Shown: piece after piece, positions 56,140 to 64,000 of the stretch | Position numbering within the stretch: the first letter of the stretch is position 1 | Layout: every line of letters starts with the position of its first letter | Assembly (NCBI RefSeq): GCF_000426285.1 | Contig: NZ_AUFB01000004.1 | Location: 248,001-312,000, forward strand | DNA from: Rhizobium leucaenae USDA 9039 | GTDB lineage: Bacteria; Pseudomonadota; Alphaproteobacteria; Rhizobiales; Rhizobiaceae | DNA: 64,000 nt | Direction of reading: 5' to 3' | The notes under the pieces: generated by a model | Databases searched by the model: none | Seen by the model: the letters and a program-made list of their open reading frames with translations, nothing else | What the model was told of the DNA's origin: nothing | Program-made: the position numbers and the translations under genes

Positions 56140-56568
56140 ATGTGCGTGCGCCACGCTGTTAAATTGCTTCTCTTCATCTCAACCGTTTTGTCGGTCTCGC
56201 AGCCGGCAAGATCGGAGCAAGGTAACTTCTCCGGCCAGTGGGAGCAGATCCATTCCGACGCCGGTCCATGCGAAAAATGCCTTGTGGGAATAGTAAGGCA
56301 GGGCAAATTCATGATGATCAGCGCAAACAACGGCTGGAGCGCCACGGCGGAGACGAGCAGAAGCGGAAATGTGAGCTACGCGGCAGGCACAGGCCAATGG
56401 GACGTCCCGACAGGAAAATATAGCCAAAAGGCGTTCGATATCCTTCTTGCCATTCGCGGCGATAGGTTGATGGTGATCATGATAACCGAAAAAGCGAACG
56501 GGTCGAAACAATCGATCAGAACGTTTTTCAGCAGGCGGGCAGCTAAACTTCTTTACGACAAGGCGTAG
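56140..56568 (+). CDS. Small secreted protein, DUF2147-like
   Basis: About 142 residues with an N-terminal signal peptide (HAVKLLLFISTVLSVSQPARS) and a compact beta-rich mature part: WEQIHSDAGPCEKCLVGIVR near the start and GNVSYAAGTGQWDVPTG later. The layout resembles DUF2147-type periplasmic proteins but the match is weak. Upstream in-frame starts at TTG 56101 and GTG 56104 are possible. CEKC may form a disulfide. Function unknown. Confidence 0.65.
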   Translation: MCVRHAVKLLLFISTVLSVSQPARSEQGNFSGQWEQIHSDAGPCEKCLVGIVRQGKFMMISANNGWSATAETSRSGNVSYAAGTGQWDVPTGKYSQKAFDILLAIRGDRLMVIMITEKANGSKQSIRTFFSRRAAKLLYDKA

Positions 56569-56835
56569 CTCGAACGCACATCTTCACAAATCAGGCAACG
56601 AGCACTCTTGCTCGGTATAGGCAAAGCAAGCACAGAGAATGGGAAAATCGGCTGCCTGTCGTATGCGCTGCACATTTGCGGCGCAATTTGCCAATCCGAA
56701 GCTATCGGCGAACACCGTATGCAGCCTTGATCCCCCTCTGCCCGCCCCTAAATTTCGCGATCGAACCGGTTGCGGACCGACGCAAATGGGGGCAGGGTCT
56801 GGCCTCGAATTTTCGATAGGAACGGATGAGCTGAT
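56569..56835 (+). other. Intergenic region without a clear gene
   Basis: About 270 bases before the aldose epimerase. A 66-codon open frame here is proline-rich and unlike any known protein. No convincing terminator or operator is seen. Confidence 0.4.
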
Positions 56836-57861
56836 ATGACGAACGACAATTTGGAGCGAGAAGTTTTCGGAACGACTGCGGATGGAGAAACGGTATATCG
56901 CGTCAGAATAGCGGGCGGCGGCTTGACGGCCCATATCATGACCTGGGGTGCCGTCATTCAGGACCTGCGGCTGGAAGGCCATAGCCCCGCCCTTCTGCTC
57001 GGCTTCGATAACTTCGACGATTATCCGGCCCACTCCTCCTATTTCGGCGCCACGCCCGGCCGCTGCGCCAACCGCATCGGCGCCGGCCATTTCACGCTGG
57101 ACGGTAAGGACTATCAGCTCGACCTCAACGAAAAAGGCGTCACCCATCTGCACGGCGGCAAGGACAATACCGCCAAGCGCAACTGGACGATCGTCGAACA
57201 CGCCGTCGACCGCGTCGTCCTGAAAATCGTCGATCCCGACGGCCGCGCCGGCTATCCCGGCAATTGCACCATTCAGGCGACCTATTGGGTGCATGGCAAC
57301 GGCGAATTCTCGGTCACCTACGAATCGACGACCGATAAGCCGACGCTCGCCAATGTCTGCCAACACGCCTATTTCAACCTCGATGGCCGTGACGACGCAC
57401 TCGGCCACGACATCATGATCGCTGCAGATCACTATACGCCAACGGACGAAAAGCAGATACCGACGGGCGAAGTGCGCCCCGTCGCCGGCACCGTCTTCGA
57501 TTTCCGCGAAATGGCGCCGATGATGCGCTTCGATGGGGCCGAACAGGCGCTCTACGACCATAATTTCTGCCTGTCGTCCGAGCGGACCGCCAAGCGCTCG
57601 GTGGTGCTGGCACGCAGCGTCAATTCCGGTGTTTCGCTTGAGGTGCGCACGACCGAGCCGGGCGTGCAGTTCTATGCGGGTTTCAAGCTGGATGTTCCCG
57701 TCCCCGGTCACGACGGCCGCAAGATCGGCCCCTTTGCAGGTTTCTGCCTTGAAACGCAGGTCTGGCCGGATGCCATAAACCACCAGGGCTTCCCGAACGC
57801 CGTGCTTCGCCCTGGCGAAGTGCTGCGACAGGAAACGGATTACATTTTCACCAAGAATTGA
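56836..57861 (+). CDS. Aldose 1-epimerase (galactose mutarotase)
   Basis: A 341-residue mutarotase that interconverts alpha and beta anomers of aldohexoses. Conserved segments: GRCANRIGAGHFTLDGKDYQ around 75-95, HLHGG, ANVCQHAYFNLDG with the catalytic His near 180, DHYTPTDEKQIPTGE, and the C-terminal catalytic Glu region GFCLETQVWPDAINH. It stands alone, 120 bases before the amino-sugar regulator, and may support the neighbouring sugar pathway. Confidence 0.9.
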   Translation: MTNDNLEREVFGTTADGETVYRVRIAGGGLTAHIMTWGAVIQDLRLEGHSPALLLGFDNFDDYPAHSSYFGATPGRCANRIGAGHFTLDGKDYQLDLNEKGVTHLHGGKDNTAKRNWTIVEHAVDRVVLKIVDPDGRAGYPGNCTIQATYWVHGNGEFSVTYESTTDKPTLANVCQHAYFNLDGRDDALGHDIMIAADHYTPTDEKQIPTGEVRPVAGTVFDFREMAPMMRFDGAEQALYDHNFCLSSERTAKRSVVLARSVNSGVSLEVRTTEPGVQFYAGFKLDVPVPGHDGRKIGPFAGFCLETQVWPDAINHQGFPNAVLRPGEVLRQETDYIFTKN

Positions 57862-57946
57862 GCTGAAGGCACCGCTATCCCTGACTTGTCGCCTGGGTGC
57901 AGATAGCACCCAGGCTATTCATTTTAGCCCGGAGGCCAGATTCATC

Positions 57947-57982
57947 TTGCAGATTGGTTCTAAATAGGTTCTATAAAGAACC
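57947..57982 (+). promoter_or_regulatory. GntR operator and promoter of the amino-sugar cluster
   Basis: GGTTCT-ATAA-AGAACC (57967-57982) is a perfect inverted repeat, and GGTTCTA also occurs 11 bases upstream (57956-57962). TTGCAG (57947-57952) and CTATAA (57971-57976) are 18 bases apart, which would put the start of transcription at or next to the ATG at 57984. The operator overlaps the -10, fitting autorepression. Confidence 0.65.
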
Positions 57983-57983
57983 C

Positions 57984-58757
57984 ATGGACAGAACCAGTTT
58001 GATCGCTGAATTGAACAGTCGTGGTCTGCGCGATGAGGCCAGGACCGGCCCGTTGTACAAACGCCTGGCGCAGGCGCTGACCGGCCTCATCCAGGAAGGC
58101 CTGCTGAAATCGGGAACGGCCCTGCCGGGCGAGCGCGATCTGGCTGAGGCGCTGCAGGTCGGCCGCGTCACGGTCCGCACCGCCTATCGCGATCTGCTGG
58201 CCTCCGGGGCGATCGAGTCGCGCCATGGCAGCGGCACTTTCGTGTCGCAGCGTGTCGAGCGCATCGAACAACCGCTCTGGCGCCTCTCCTCCTTCTCGGC
58301 CGATATGCGCTCGCGCGGCCGCGAGCCGGCCGCAAAGATTCTCTCGCGTACGGTCAGCGCGCCCGCCCCGGAAGAATCCTTCCTGCTCGGTCTCGGCCTG
58401 GACGAACCTGTGCTGCGGCTCGATCGCCTGCGCCTCGCGGACGGCCAGCCGCTCGCCATCGAACGCGCCGTCGTTCCGGTCAAATTTCTCGGCGAGGATG
58501 CGGTTTCAGAGGGTTCGCTCTATGATGCGCTGGCCGGGAATGGCTTCAAGCCGGTCCGGGCTCTGCAGCGGTTGACAGCGGTGACGCTCGATCCGACCTC
58601 CGCGTCGATCCTCAACGTCAAAGCCGGCGCGCCCGCGCTTTTGATCGAACGTATTTCACGCCTGGAAGACCAGCGCGTCGTTGAATACACCCGCTCGCAT
58701 TATCGCGGCGATGCCTACGATTTCGTTGCCGAATTGAGAATTGGAGATGACCTATGA
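57984..58757 (+). CDS. GntR/HutC family regulator, NagQ-like
   Basis: A 257-residue regulator. The GntR winged helix is at about 22-90 (LAQALTGLIQEGLLKSGTAL, then GERDLAEALQVGRVTVRTAY), followed by a UTRA ligand domain (about 110-250). It is directly upstream of, and overlaps by four bases, an amino-sugar gene cluster, so amino-sugar phosphate is the likely effector. ATG 57984 fits the family start and has no ribosome site; a palindrome ends one base before it. An upstream in-frame start at 57897 would read through the promoter. Confidence 0.87.
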   Translation: MDRTSLIAELNSRGLRDEARTGPLYKRLAQALTGLIQEGLLKSGTALPGERDLAEALQVGRVTVRTAYRDLLASGAIESRHGSGTFVSQRVERIEQPLWRLSSFSADMRSRGREPAAKILSRTVSAPAPEESFLLGLGLDEPVLRLDRLRLADGQPLAIERAVVPVKFLGEDAVSEGSLYDALAGNGFKPVRALQRLTAVTLDPTSASILNVKAGAPALLIERISRLEDQRVVEYTRSHYRGDAYDFVAELRIGDDL

Positions 58758-59785
58758 GCGAGACCCAATCCCTGATGCTGACGGAAGCCGGCCAGTCGCC
58801 GGATGTCGTCGCGGCCCTGCTTGAGAAAGAAAAGCCCGTCTTTGCGGAAATTGCGAAGCTCTTCGCCTCCAACCGCCCGACGGTGATCACCACGGCGGCG
58901 CGCGGTTCTTCCGACCATGCCGCCACTTTCTTCAAATATCTCTTCGAAATCTCCCATGGCATTCCCGTCGCCTCGGTCGGGCCTTCGATCGCCTCGGTCT
59001 ACGGCGCCCCTCTGCACCTGAAGGGCGGCATCCACTTCACCGTATCGCAATCCGGCGGCAGCCCGGACATCATTGCGCTGCAGGCTGCCGCCAAGCAGGG
59101 CGGCGCCACCACGATCGCCGTCGTCAATGTCACCGACAGCCCGCTTGCCAAGGAGGCCGACATCGTGCTCGGCCTCAACGCCGGTCCGGAAAAAAGCGTC
59201 GCCGCCACGAAATCCTTCATTGCATCGGTCGCGGCACTTGCCGGCGTTACTGCGGCAATCTCGAAAGACCAGGCGCTTGCCGGCGGCCTCGCCAAATTGC
59301 CGGAAGCGCTTGCCGCGACATCGGGGATCGACGGCAAGGCCGCCGAGGACGTGCTCTTTAACGCCACATCGCTTTATACCGGTGGCCGCGGTCCCGCCTT
59401 CGCCATTGCGCTGGAGGCAGCGCTGAAGGCCAAGGAAACCTCCGGCCTGCATGCCGAAGCCTTTTCGCTTGCCGAACTGATGCATGGGCCGATGCGGTTG
59501 GTGCAGCCCGGCTTTCCAATCGTCGCCTTTTCGCCCGACGATGCAGCCTTTGCCAACAACGCTCAGGCGCTGGAGCGCCTGCAGAAGCTCGGCGCCACGG
59601 CGGTATCCTTCTCCAACGCACCCCTACCGGGCATCAACCTTCGTATGCCTACCACCGGCAACGGCCTGCTCGACCCGCTGGTGTCGCTGCTCTGCTATTA
59701 TCGCCTCATCGAGTCCGTGACACGGCGCAAGGGTTTCGATCCGGATAAGCCGGCTAATCTTCTTAAGGTAACGGAGACCATGTGA
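58754..59785 (+). CDS. SIS domain protein, glucosamine-6-phosphate deaminase-like (NagB-II)
   Basis: A 343-residue protein with two SIS domains, like the isomerase half of glucosamine-6-phosphate synthase without the glutaminase part. Signatures: RGSSDHAATFFKYLFE, SQSGGSPDIIALQAA, VAATKSFIASVAAL and EAFSLAELMHGPM. In nag clusters such proteins deaminate glucosamine-6-phosphate to fructose-6-phosphate. It overlaps the regulator by four bases and nagA by one base. Confidence 0.87.
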   Translation: MSETQSLMLTEAGQSPDVVAALLEKEKPVFAEIAKLFASNRPTVITTAARGSSDHAATFFKYLFEISHGIPVASVGPSIASVYGAPLHLKGGIHFTVSQSGGSPDIIALQAAAKQGGATTIAVVNVTDSPLAKEADIVLGLNAGPEKSVAATKSFIASVAALAGVTAAISKDQALAGGLAKLPEALAATSGIDGKAAEDVLFNATSLYTGGRGPAFAIALEAALKAKETSGLHAEAFSLAELMHGPMRLVQPGFPIVAFSPDDAAFANNAQALERLQKLGATAVSFSNAPLPGINLRMPTTGNGLLDPLVSLLCYYRLIESVTRRKGFDPDKPANLLKVTETM

Positions 59786-60942
59786 TGGACTACAAGGTCT
59801 TTATCGGCGCCCGCATCTTCGATGGCGACCGGTTTCATGAGGACAGTGCGCTGGTGATCGGCAATGGCCGCGTGCATGCCATCACAGGCGCGAACGACGT
59901 GCCTGACAATGCCGAGACGATCCGGCTGAATGGCGGGGTGCTTGCCCCCGGCTTCATCGATGCGCAGGTGAACGGCGGCGGCGGCCGCATGCTGAACGAC
60001 GAGCCCTCGCCCGAATCCATGTACATGATCACCGAGGGGCACCGTCCCTACGGCACGACATCGGTGCTGCCGACGCTGATCACCGATGTGGCAGCCGCAA
60101 CGACGGCGGCGATCGAAGCGGCCATCGAGGCCGTCACGGCCAATCGCGGCGTCGCCGGCCTGCATCTCGAAGGTCCGCATCTGGCGCCGGCCCGCAAGGG
60201 TGCGCATCTCGCCGAACTGATGCGCCCGGTCGAAGACAGAGACGTCAAGACCTTCATCCGCGCCCGCGAGGCGATCGGCACTCTGCTGATCACCATGGCG
60301 GCCGAGCAGGTGACCGAACGCCAGGTACAGGCGCTGAACGAAGGCGGCGTCATCGTCAGCATCGGCCACAGCGACTGCACAGCGGAAGCGGCCGATGCCC
60401 GTTTCGACGCCGGCGCCCGCGGCGTCACCCATCTCTTCAACGCCATGAGCCAGATGGGCCATCGCGCCCCGGGTCTCGTCGGAGCCGCGATCGACCATCC
60501 CGCGCCCTGGTGCGGCATCATCGCCGACGGCCACCATGTCGATCCGCGAGCCCTGCGCATCGCGCTGCGCGCCAAGCGCGGCGAAGGCCGGCTGTTCTTC
60601 GTCACCGACGCCATGTCGCTCGTCGGCACCGACCTTCCGAGCTTTACCCTGAACGGCCGCACGGTCTATCGCACCAAGGGCGGCTATTGCTCGAAGCTGA
60701 CGCTGGACGACGGCACGCTTGCCGGCTCCGACGTCGATATGGCCTCGACGATCCGCTACGGCGTCAACATCCTTGAATTGCCGCTGGCGGAAGCCCTGCG
60801 CATGGCGACGTCCTATCCGGCCCAGTTCCTGCGGCTCACCGACCGCGGATATCTGACGCCCGGCACGCGCGCCGATCTGGTTCACATCAATGACGGCATC
60901 GAAGTCACCGGTACATGGATTTCCGGCCAGCCATCGGCCTGA
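59785..60942 (+). CDS. nagA: N-acetylglucosamine-6-phosphate deacetylase
   Basis: A 385-residue amidohydrolase that removes acetate from GlcNAc-6-phosphate. Conserved features: GFIDAQVNGGGG near residue 55, HLEGPHLAPARKGAH (about 130), SIGHSDCTAEAA and THLFNAMSQMGHRAPG (metal His residues), and the catalytic Asp in VTDAMSLVG. ATG 59785 overlaps the preceding stop by one base. The product feeds the SIS deaminase encoded upstream. Confidence 0.92.
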   Translation: MDYKVFIGARIFDGDRFHEDSALVIGNGRVHAITGANDVPDNAETIRLNGGVLAPGFIDAQVNGGGGRMLNDEPSPESMYMITEGHRPYGTTSVLPTLITDVAAATTAAIEAAIEAVTANRGVAGLHLEGPHLAPARKGAHLAELMRPVEDRDVKTFIRAREAIGTLLITMAAEQVTERQVQALNEGGVIVSIGHSDCTAEAADARFDAGARGVTHLFNAMSQMGHRAPGLVGAAIDHPAPWCGIIADGHHVDPRALRIALRAKRGEGRLFFVTDAMSLVGTDLPSFTLNGRTVYRTKGGYCSKLTLDDGTLAGSDVDMASTIRYGVNILELPLAEALRMATSYPAQFLRLTDRGYLTPGTRADLVHINDGIEVTGTWISGQPSA

Positions 60943-60966
60943 GACAGCAACGAGAAAGGCACGGAA

Positions 60967-61695
60967 ATGACCGCAGTCACGGACAGCTATTTCTCCGCCC
61001 TCATCGGCCGGCTGGAAACCTTGCGCGAAACGCTTGCCGAGCCGATGGAAAAGGCAGCGGTGGTCATCAGTGCGGCAGCGCGCGCCGACCGGCGCGTCTA
61101 TGTCTTCGGCACCGGCCATTCGCATATGCTCGCGGAAGAGGTGCATTACCGCGCCGGCGGCCTCGCCTTCACCATCCCCGTGCTGGTCGGCTCCGCCATG
61201 CTGCATGAAGGCGCCGTCATCAGCTCGGTCTACGAGCGCACCGAGGGCCTGATACGGCCGATTTTCGAGCGCTACGGCATGCAGCCCGGCGATGTGCTGA
61301 TCATTGCCTCCAATTCCGGCGTCAACGCCGCCCCGATCGAGGCCGCCGATTACGGCCGCGAGATCGGCGCGACGGTCATCGCCATCACCTCGCTTGCCTA
61401 CTCCGCCGCCATCGCCAACGGCCGCCGGCGCTTGGCCGATATTGCCGACATCGTCCTCGACAACGGCCTGCCGCCGGGTGATGCCGTCATCGACCTGCCG
61501 GGCAGCGATTTAAAGGTCGGGCCGGCGTCGACCGCGATCGGCGCCACTGTGCTGAACGCTATTTTCGCAGAGGTCGCCGCCGAGCTTTGCAAGGACGGCG
61601 ACCCGCCGGTCTATCTCAGCGCCAACATGCCCCGCGCCAAGGAAATCAATCAGCGGCTGGTGAAAAAATACCGGCCACGCAATCCGCATCTCTGA
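60967..61695 (+). CDS. SIS domain-containing sugar isomerase-like protein
   Basis: A 242-residue single SIS-domain protein of the UPF0309 type. [20 protein letters not shown] (about 45-64) and [15 protein letters not shown] (about 113-127) form the phosphosugar pocket. It follows nagA by 24 bases with GAGAAAGGCACGGAA before the start. A role as phosphosugar isomerase or binding protein in amino-sugar use is likely but unproven; no GlcNAc kinase or transporter gene is in the window. Confidence 0.83.
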   Translation: MTAVTDSYFSALIGRLETLRETLAEPMEKAAVVISAAARADRRVYVFGTGHSHMLAEEVHYRAGGLAFTIPVLVGSAMLHEGAVISSVYERTEGLIRPIFERYGMQPGDVLIIASNSGVNAAPIEAADYGREIGATVIAITSLAYSAAIANGRRRLADIADIVLDNGLPPGDAVIDLPGSDLKVGPASTAIGATVLNAIFAEVAAELCKDGDPPVYLSANMPRAKEINQRLVKKYRPRNPHL

Positions 61696-61701
61696 TCGGT
61701 G

Positions 61702-64000
61702 TCACTGCGCCGCGTCGCGGGCTGACGCCTCCGCCGCGGCCTCCTCCGCCTGCCTGCGCCGCCTGCGCAGCACGACGTAGAACACCGGCGTCAGGAACAG
61801 GCCGAACAGCGTCACGCCGAGCATGCCCGAGAAGACCGCAGTACCCAGCGACTGGCGCATTTCGGCGCCTGGGCCTGTGGCGATCATCAGCGGCACGACG
61901 CCGAAGATAAAGGCGAAGGCGGTCATCAGGATCGGCCGCAGGCGCAAATGGCTGGCCTCGATTGCCGCTTCGACGGCGCTCTTGCCCTCCAACTGCGCCT
62001 GGCGGGCGAATTCCACGATCAGGATCGCGTTCTTCGCCGCAAGGCCGATCAGCACGATGAGGCCGATCTGCGTCAGGATATTATTGTCCATGGCCCTCAG
62101 ATGCACGCCGATGAGCGCGGCCAGCACCGCCAGCGGCACGATCAGGATGATGGCAAGCGGCAGGATCCAGCTTTCATATTGCGCCGAAAGCGCCAGGAAG
62201 ACGAAAATGACCGACAGCGCGAAGATATAGACCGCCGTATTGCCGGTGTTCTTTTCCTGGTAAGCGAGTTCCGTCCATTCGAAGGTGGTGCCCACCGGCA
62301 GCAGATTCTTCGCCAGTCCCTCCATCGTGTCGAGCGCAGTGCCGGTCGACACACCAGGTCCCGGATTGCCCTGAAGGGGAACCGAGACATACATGTTATA
62401 GCGCTGAACGAGCGTCGGCCCGGTCGTATCCTGAATGTCGACCAGCGTGCCAAGCGGCACGAGCGCACCGGTGGCCGAGCGAACCTTCAGAGCGAGAATA
62501 TCCTCTCGGTCCATGCGGTATTGCTGATCCGCCTGCGCGCGCACCTGGTAGACGCGGCCGAAGGCGTTGAAGTCATTGACATAGGATGTGCCGAGATTGA
62601 TCGACAAGGTCTCGAAAATATTCGGGATCGGCACGTTCAGTGCCCGCGCCTTGTCGCGGTCGACCGCGAGGAAATATTCCGGGCTGTTGGCCGAGAAGGT
62701 GGTGAAGACGCCGCTGACGCTCTTGTTCTGCGCGGCGATCCCCATGAGCTGATAGGCAAGCGGAAGAATCCGCCGCATGTCGGCATTTTCCCGGTCCATG
62801 ATCTGCATCTTGAAGCCGCCCGAATTGCCGACGCCGCGGATCGAAGGCGGCGGAATGGCGATAATGAAGGCTTCCTGGATGCCCTGCAGGCTGCCGTAGA
62901 GCTGACCGATGATTTTGCTCGCGGTCTCGCCGCTTTTCAGTCTCTCCTCGAATGATTTGAAGGGCGTGAAGATGACCCCGGAATTCGAGGCATTCGTAAA
63001 GGTCGCGCCGTTGAATCCGGCGAAGGCGACAGCATTTTCGACGCCCGGTGTTTTCCTGATGATCTCCGTCGCCTTCTGAATGACAGCGTTGGTGCGTGCA
63101 AGCGAGGCGCCGTCCGGAAGCTGCACGACGACGATGGCATAGCCCTGGTCCATGGTCGGCACGAAACCCTGCGGCACGATCTTGGCCATGTACCAAGTGG
63201 CGCCAAGCAGCCCGACGAAGACGATAAGAGCGCAGCCGAGCGCGACCCAGGTCGTGACGAGATGGCTGATGACCCAGGAATAGCCGCTGCTCATCCGGTC
63301 GAAACCCCGGTTGAAGCCATTGCCGAGCGCGCGGCCGAAGCGCGAGAAGATGTTCGTCGATTTCTTATGGTCGTGCGGGCGCAGCACAATCGACGCTATC
63401 GCTGGCGACAGCGTCAGCGAATTCAGGCAGGAAATCGCCGTCGCAACGGAAATCGTCACCGCGAACTGCCGGTAGAATTGCCCCGATATGCCGGGAATGA
63501 AAGCCGTCGGCAGGAAGACGGCGATAAGCACCAGCGAAATCGCCAGCACCGCCGTGCCGACCTCGTTCATGGTCACGTGCGACGCCTCTTTCGGCGTCAT
63601 TCCGAGCGCGAGATTGCGCTCGACATTTTCGACAACGACGATCGCATCATCGACGACGATGCCGATGGCAAGCACCAGGCCGAACAGCGTCAGCATGTTC
63701 AGCGAGAAGCCGAAGGCGAGAAGAAAGGCGAAGGTACCGATCAGCGAGACCGGGATGGCGACGATCGGAATGATCGCCGTTCGCCAGGATTGCAGAAAGA
63801 CCAGCACGACGATGGCAACAAGGATCGCTGCCTCGAAGATCGTCTTGTAGACCTCATTGATCGATTCCGAGATGAACTCCGTCGGATTGTAGACGATGCG
63901 GTATTCGAGGCCCTGGGGGAAATCCTGTGCCAGATCCTTCATCGTCTTCTGGATATCCGCGGCAGCGGCAAGCGCATTGGTACCCGGCCGCGCAAAGATG
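61702..64000 (-). CDS. RND multidrug efflux permease, AcrB/MexB type (5' end outside window)
   Basis: An inner-membrane proton-driven pump; 766 codons are inside the window and the N-terminal part (roughly the first 280 residues) lies beyond 64000. The proton-relay pair DD is in LAIGIVVDDAIVVVENVER, and the Lys site in IGLAAKNAILIVEF. GTNALAAAADIQK at the window edge aligns with the AcrB porter domain. The usual membrane-fusion partner would be upstream. The C-terminus is rich in Arg and Ala. It converges on the SIS gene with only six bases between the stops. Confidence 0.92.
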   Translation of the reverse strand, partial: IFARPGTNALAAAADIQKTMKDLAQDFPQGLEYRIVYNPTEFISESINEVYKTIFEAAILVAIVVLVFLQSWRTAIIPIVAIPVSLIGTFAFLLAFGFSLNMLTLFGLVLAIGIVVDDAIVVVENVERNLALGMTPKEASHVTMNEVGTAVLAISLVLIAVFLPTAFIPGISGQFYRQFAVTISVATAISCLNSLTLSPAIASIVLRPHDHKKSTNIFSRFGRALGNGFNRGFDRMSSGYSWVISHLVTTWVALGCALIVFVGLLGATWYMAKIVPQGFVPTMDQGYAIVVVQLPDGASLARTNAVIQKATEIIRKTPGVENAVAFAGFNGATFTNASNSGVIFTPFKSFEERLKSGETASKIIGQLYGSLQGIQEAFIIAIPPPSIRGVGNSGGFKMQIMDRENADMRRILPLAYQLMGIAAQNKSVSGVFTTFSANSPEYFLAVDRDKARALNVPIPNIFETLSINLGTSYVNDFNAFGRVYQVRAQADQQYRMDREDILALKVRSATGALVPLGTLVDIQDTTGPTLVQRYNMYVSVPLQGNPGPGVSTGTALDTMEGLAKNLLPVGTTFEWTELAYQEKNTGNTAVYIFALSVIFVFLALSAQYESWILPLAIILIVPLAVLAALIGVHLRAMDNNILTQIGLIVLIGLAAKNAILIVEFARQAQLEGKSAVEAAIEASHLRLRPILMTAFAFIFGVVPLMIATGPGAEMRQSLGTAVFSGMLGVTLFGLFLTPVFYVVLRRRRRQAEEAAAEASARDAAQ

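Overview
This is a 64 kb stretch of GC-rich alphaproteobacterial DNA, most likely from Rhizobiaceae and probably the genus Rhizobium. The grounds are a SAM-II riboswitch before metA, a rhizobial glycerol-type ABC operon (glpSTPQV with a DUF2160 gene), many sugar ABC transporters beside Gfo/Idh/MocA dehydrogenases, and dispersed short palindromic repeats. No tRNA, rRNA, IS element, phage gene or CRISPR array is visible. The species call is inference.

Layout. 1-816: SMP-30/gluconolactonase gene cut by the window start. 1.1-5.8 kb: molybdenum aldehyde oxidoreductase operon paoABC and a divergent TetR gene with a perfect operator-like palindrome. 5.8-13.9 kb: DUF427 protein, a sugar ABC transporter, a divergent ROK regulator, then a Gfo/Idh/MocA dehydrogenase and a ThuA-like protein. 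14.1-15.1 kb: CorA/ZntB-type transporter. 16-22 kb: glycerol-type ABC transporter. 22.3-29.1 kb: SRPBCC protein, an orphan solute-binding protein divergent from a LacI regulator, a DUF2264 protein, a 2-hydroxyacid dehydrogenase and a lipoprotein. 29.1-43.4 kb: large sugar-catabolic locus with three minus-strand enzymes (Gfo/Idh, enolase superfamily, Gfo/Idh), a TetR regulator, a plus-strand operon (binding protein, two permeases, two Gfo/Idh proteins, ATPase) and a convergent GH2 beta-mannosidase. 43.5-46.8 kb: carrier protein, acyl-CoA dehydrogenase, aminoacyl-tRNA-synthetase-like amino acid:carrier-protein ligase and DUF1839 protein. 47.2-50 kb: EF-P and its modification enzymes EpmB and EpmA. 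50.4-56.6 kb: SbmA/YddA-type ABC protein with a degraded ATP site, MoxR ATPase, Nudix hydrolase, SAM-II riboswitch and MetA, VWA protein, small secreted protein. 56.8-61.7 kb: aldose epimerase and an amino-sugar cluster (GntR regulator, SIS deaminase-like protein, NagA, second SIS protein). 61.7-64 kb: RND efflux pump cut by the window end.

Most of the window is accessory carbon catabolism: one regulator, one importer and NAD(P)-dependent sugar oxidoreductases per module. The most distinctive signals are paired TetR operators that tie the 29-41 kb locus into one regulon, complementary defects in the two glycerol-transporter ATPases, the amino acid:carrier-protein ligase cassette, a TTAGGG hexamer array, a predicted leaderless nag regulator, and a 259 bp element bounded by perfect 27 bp inverted repeats.
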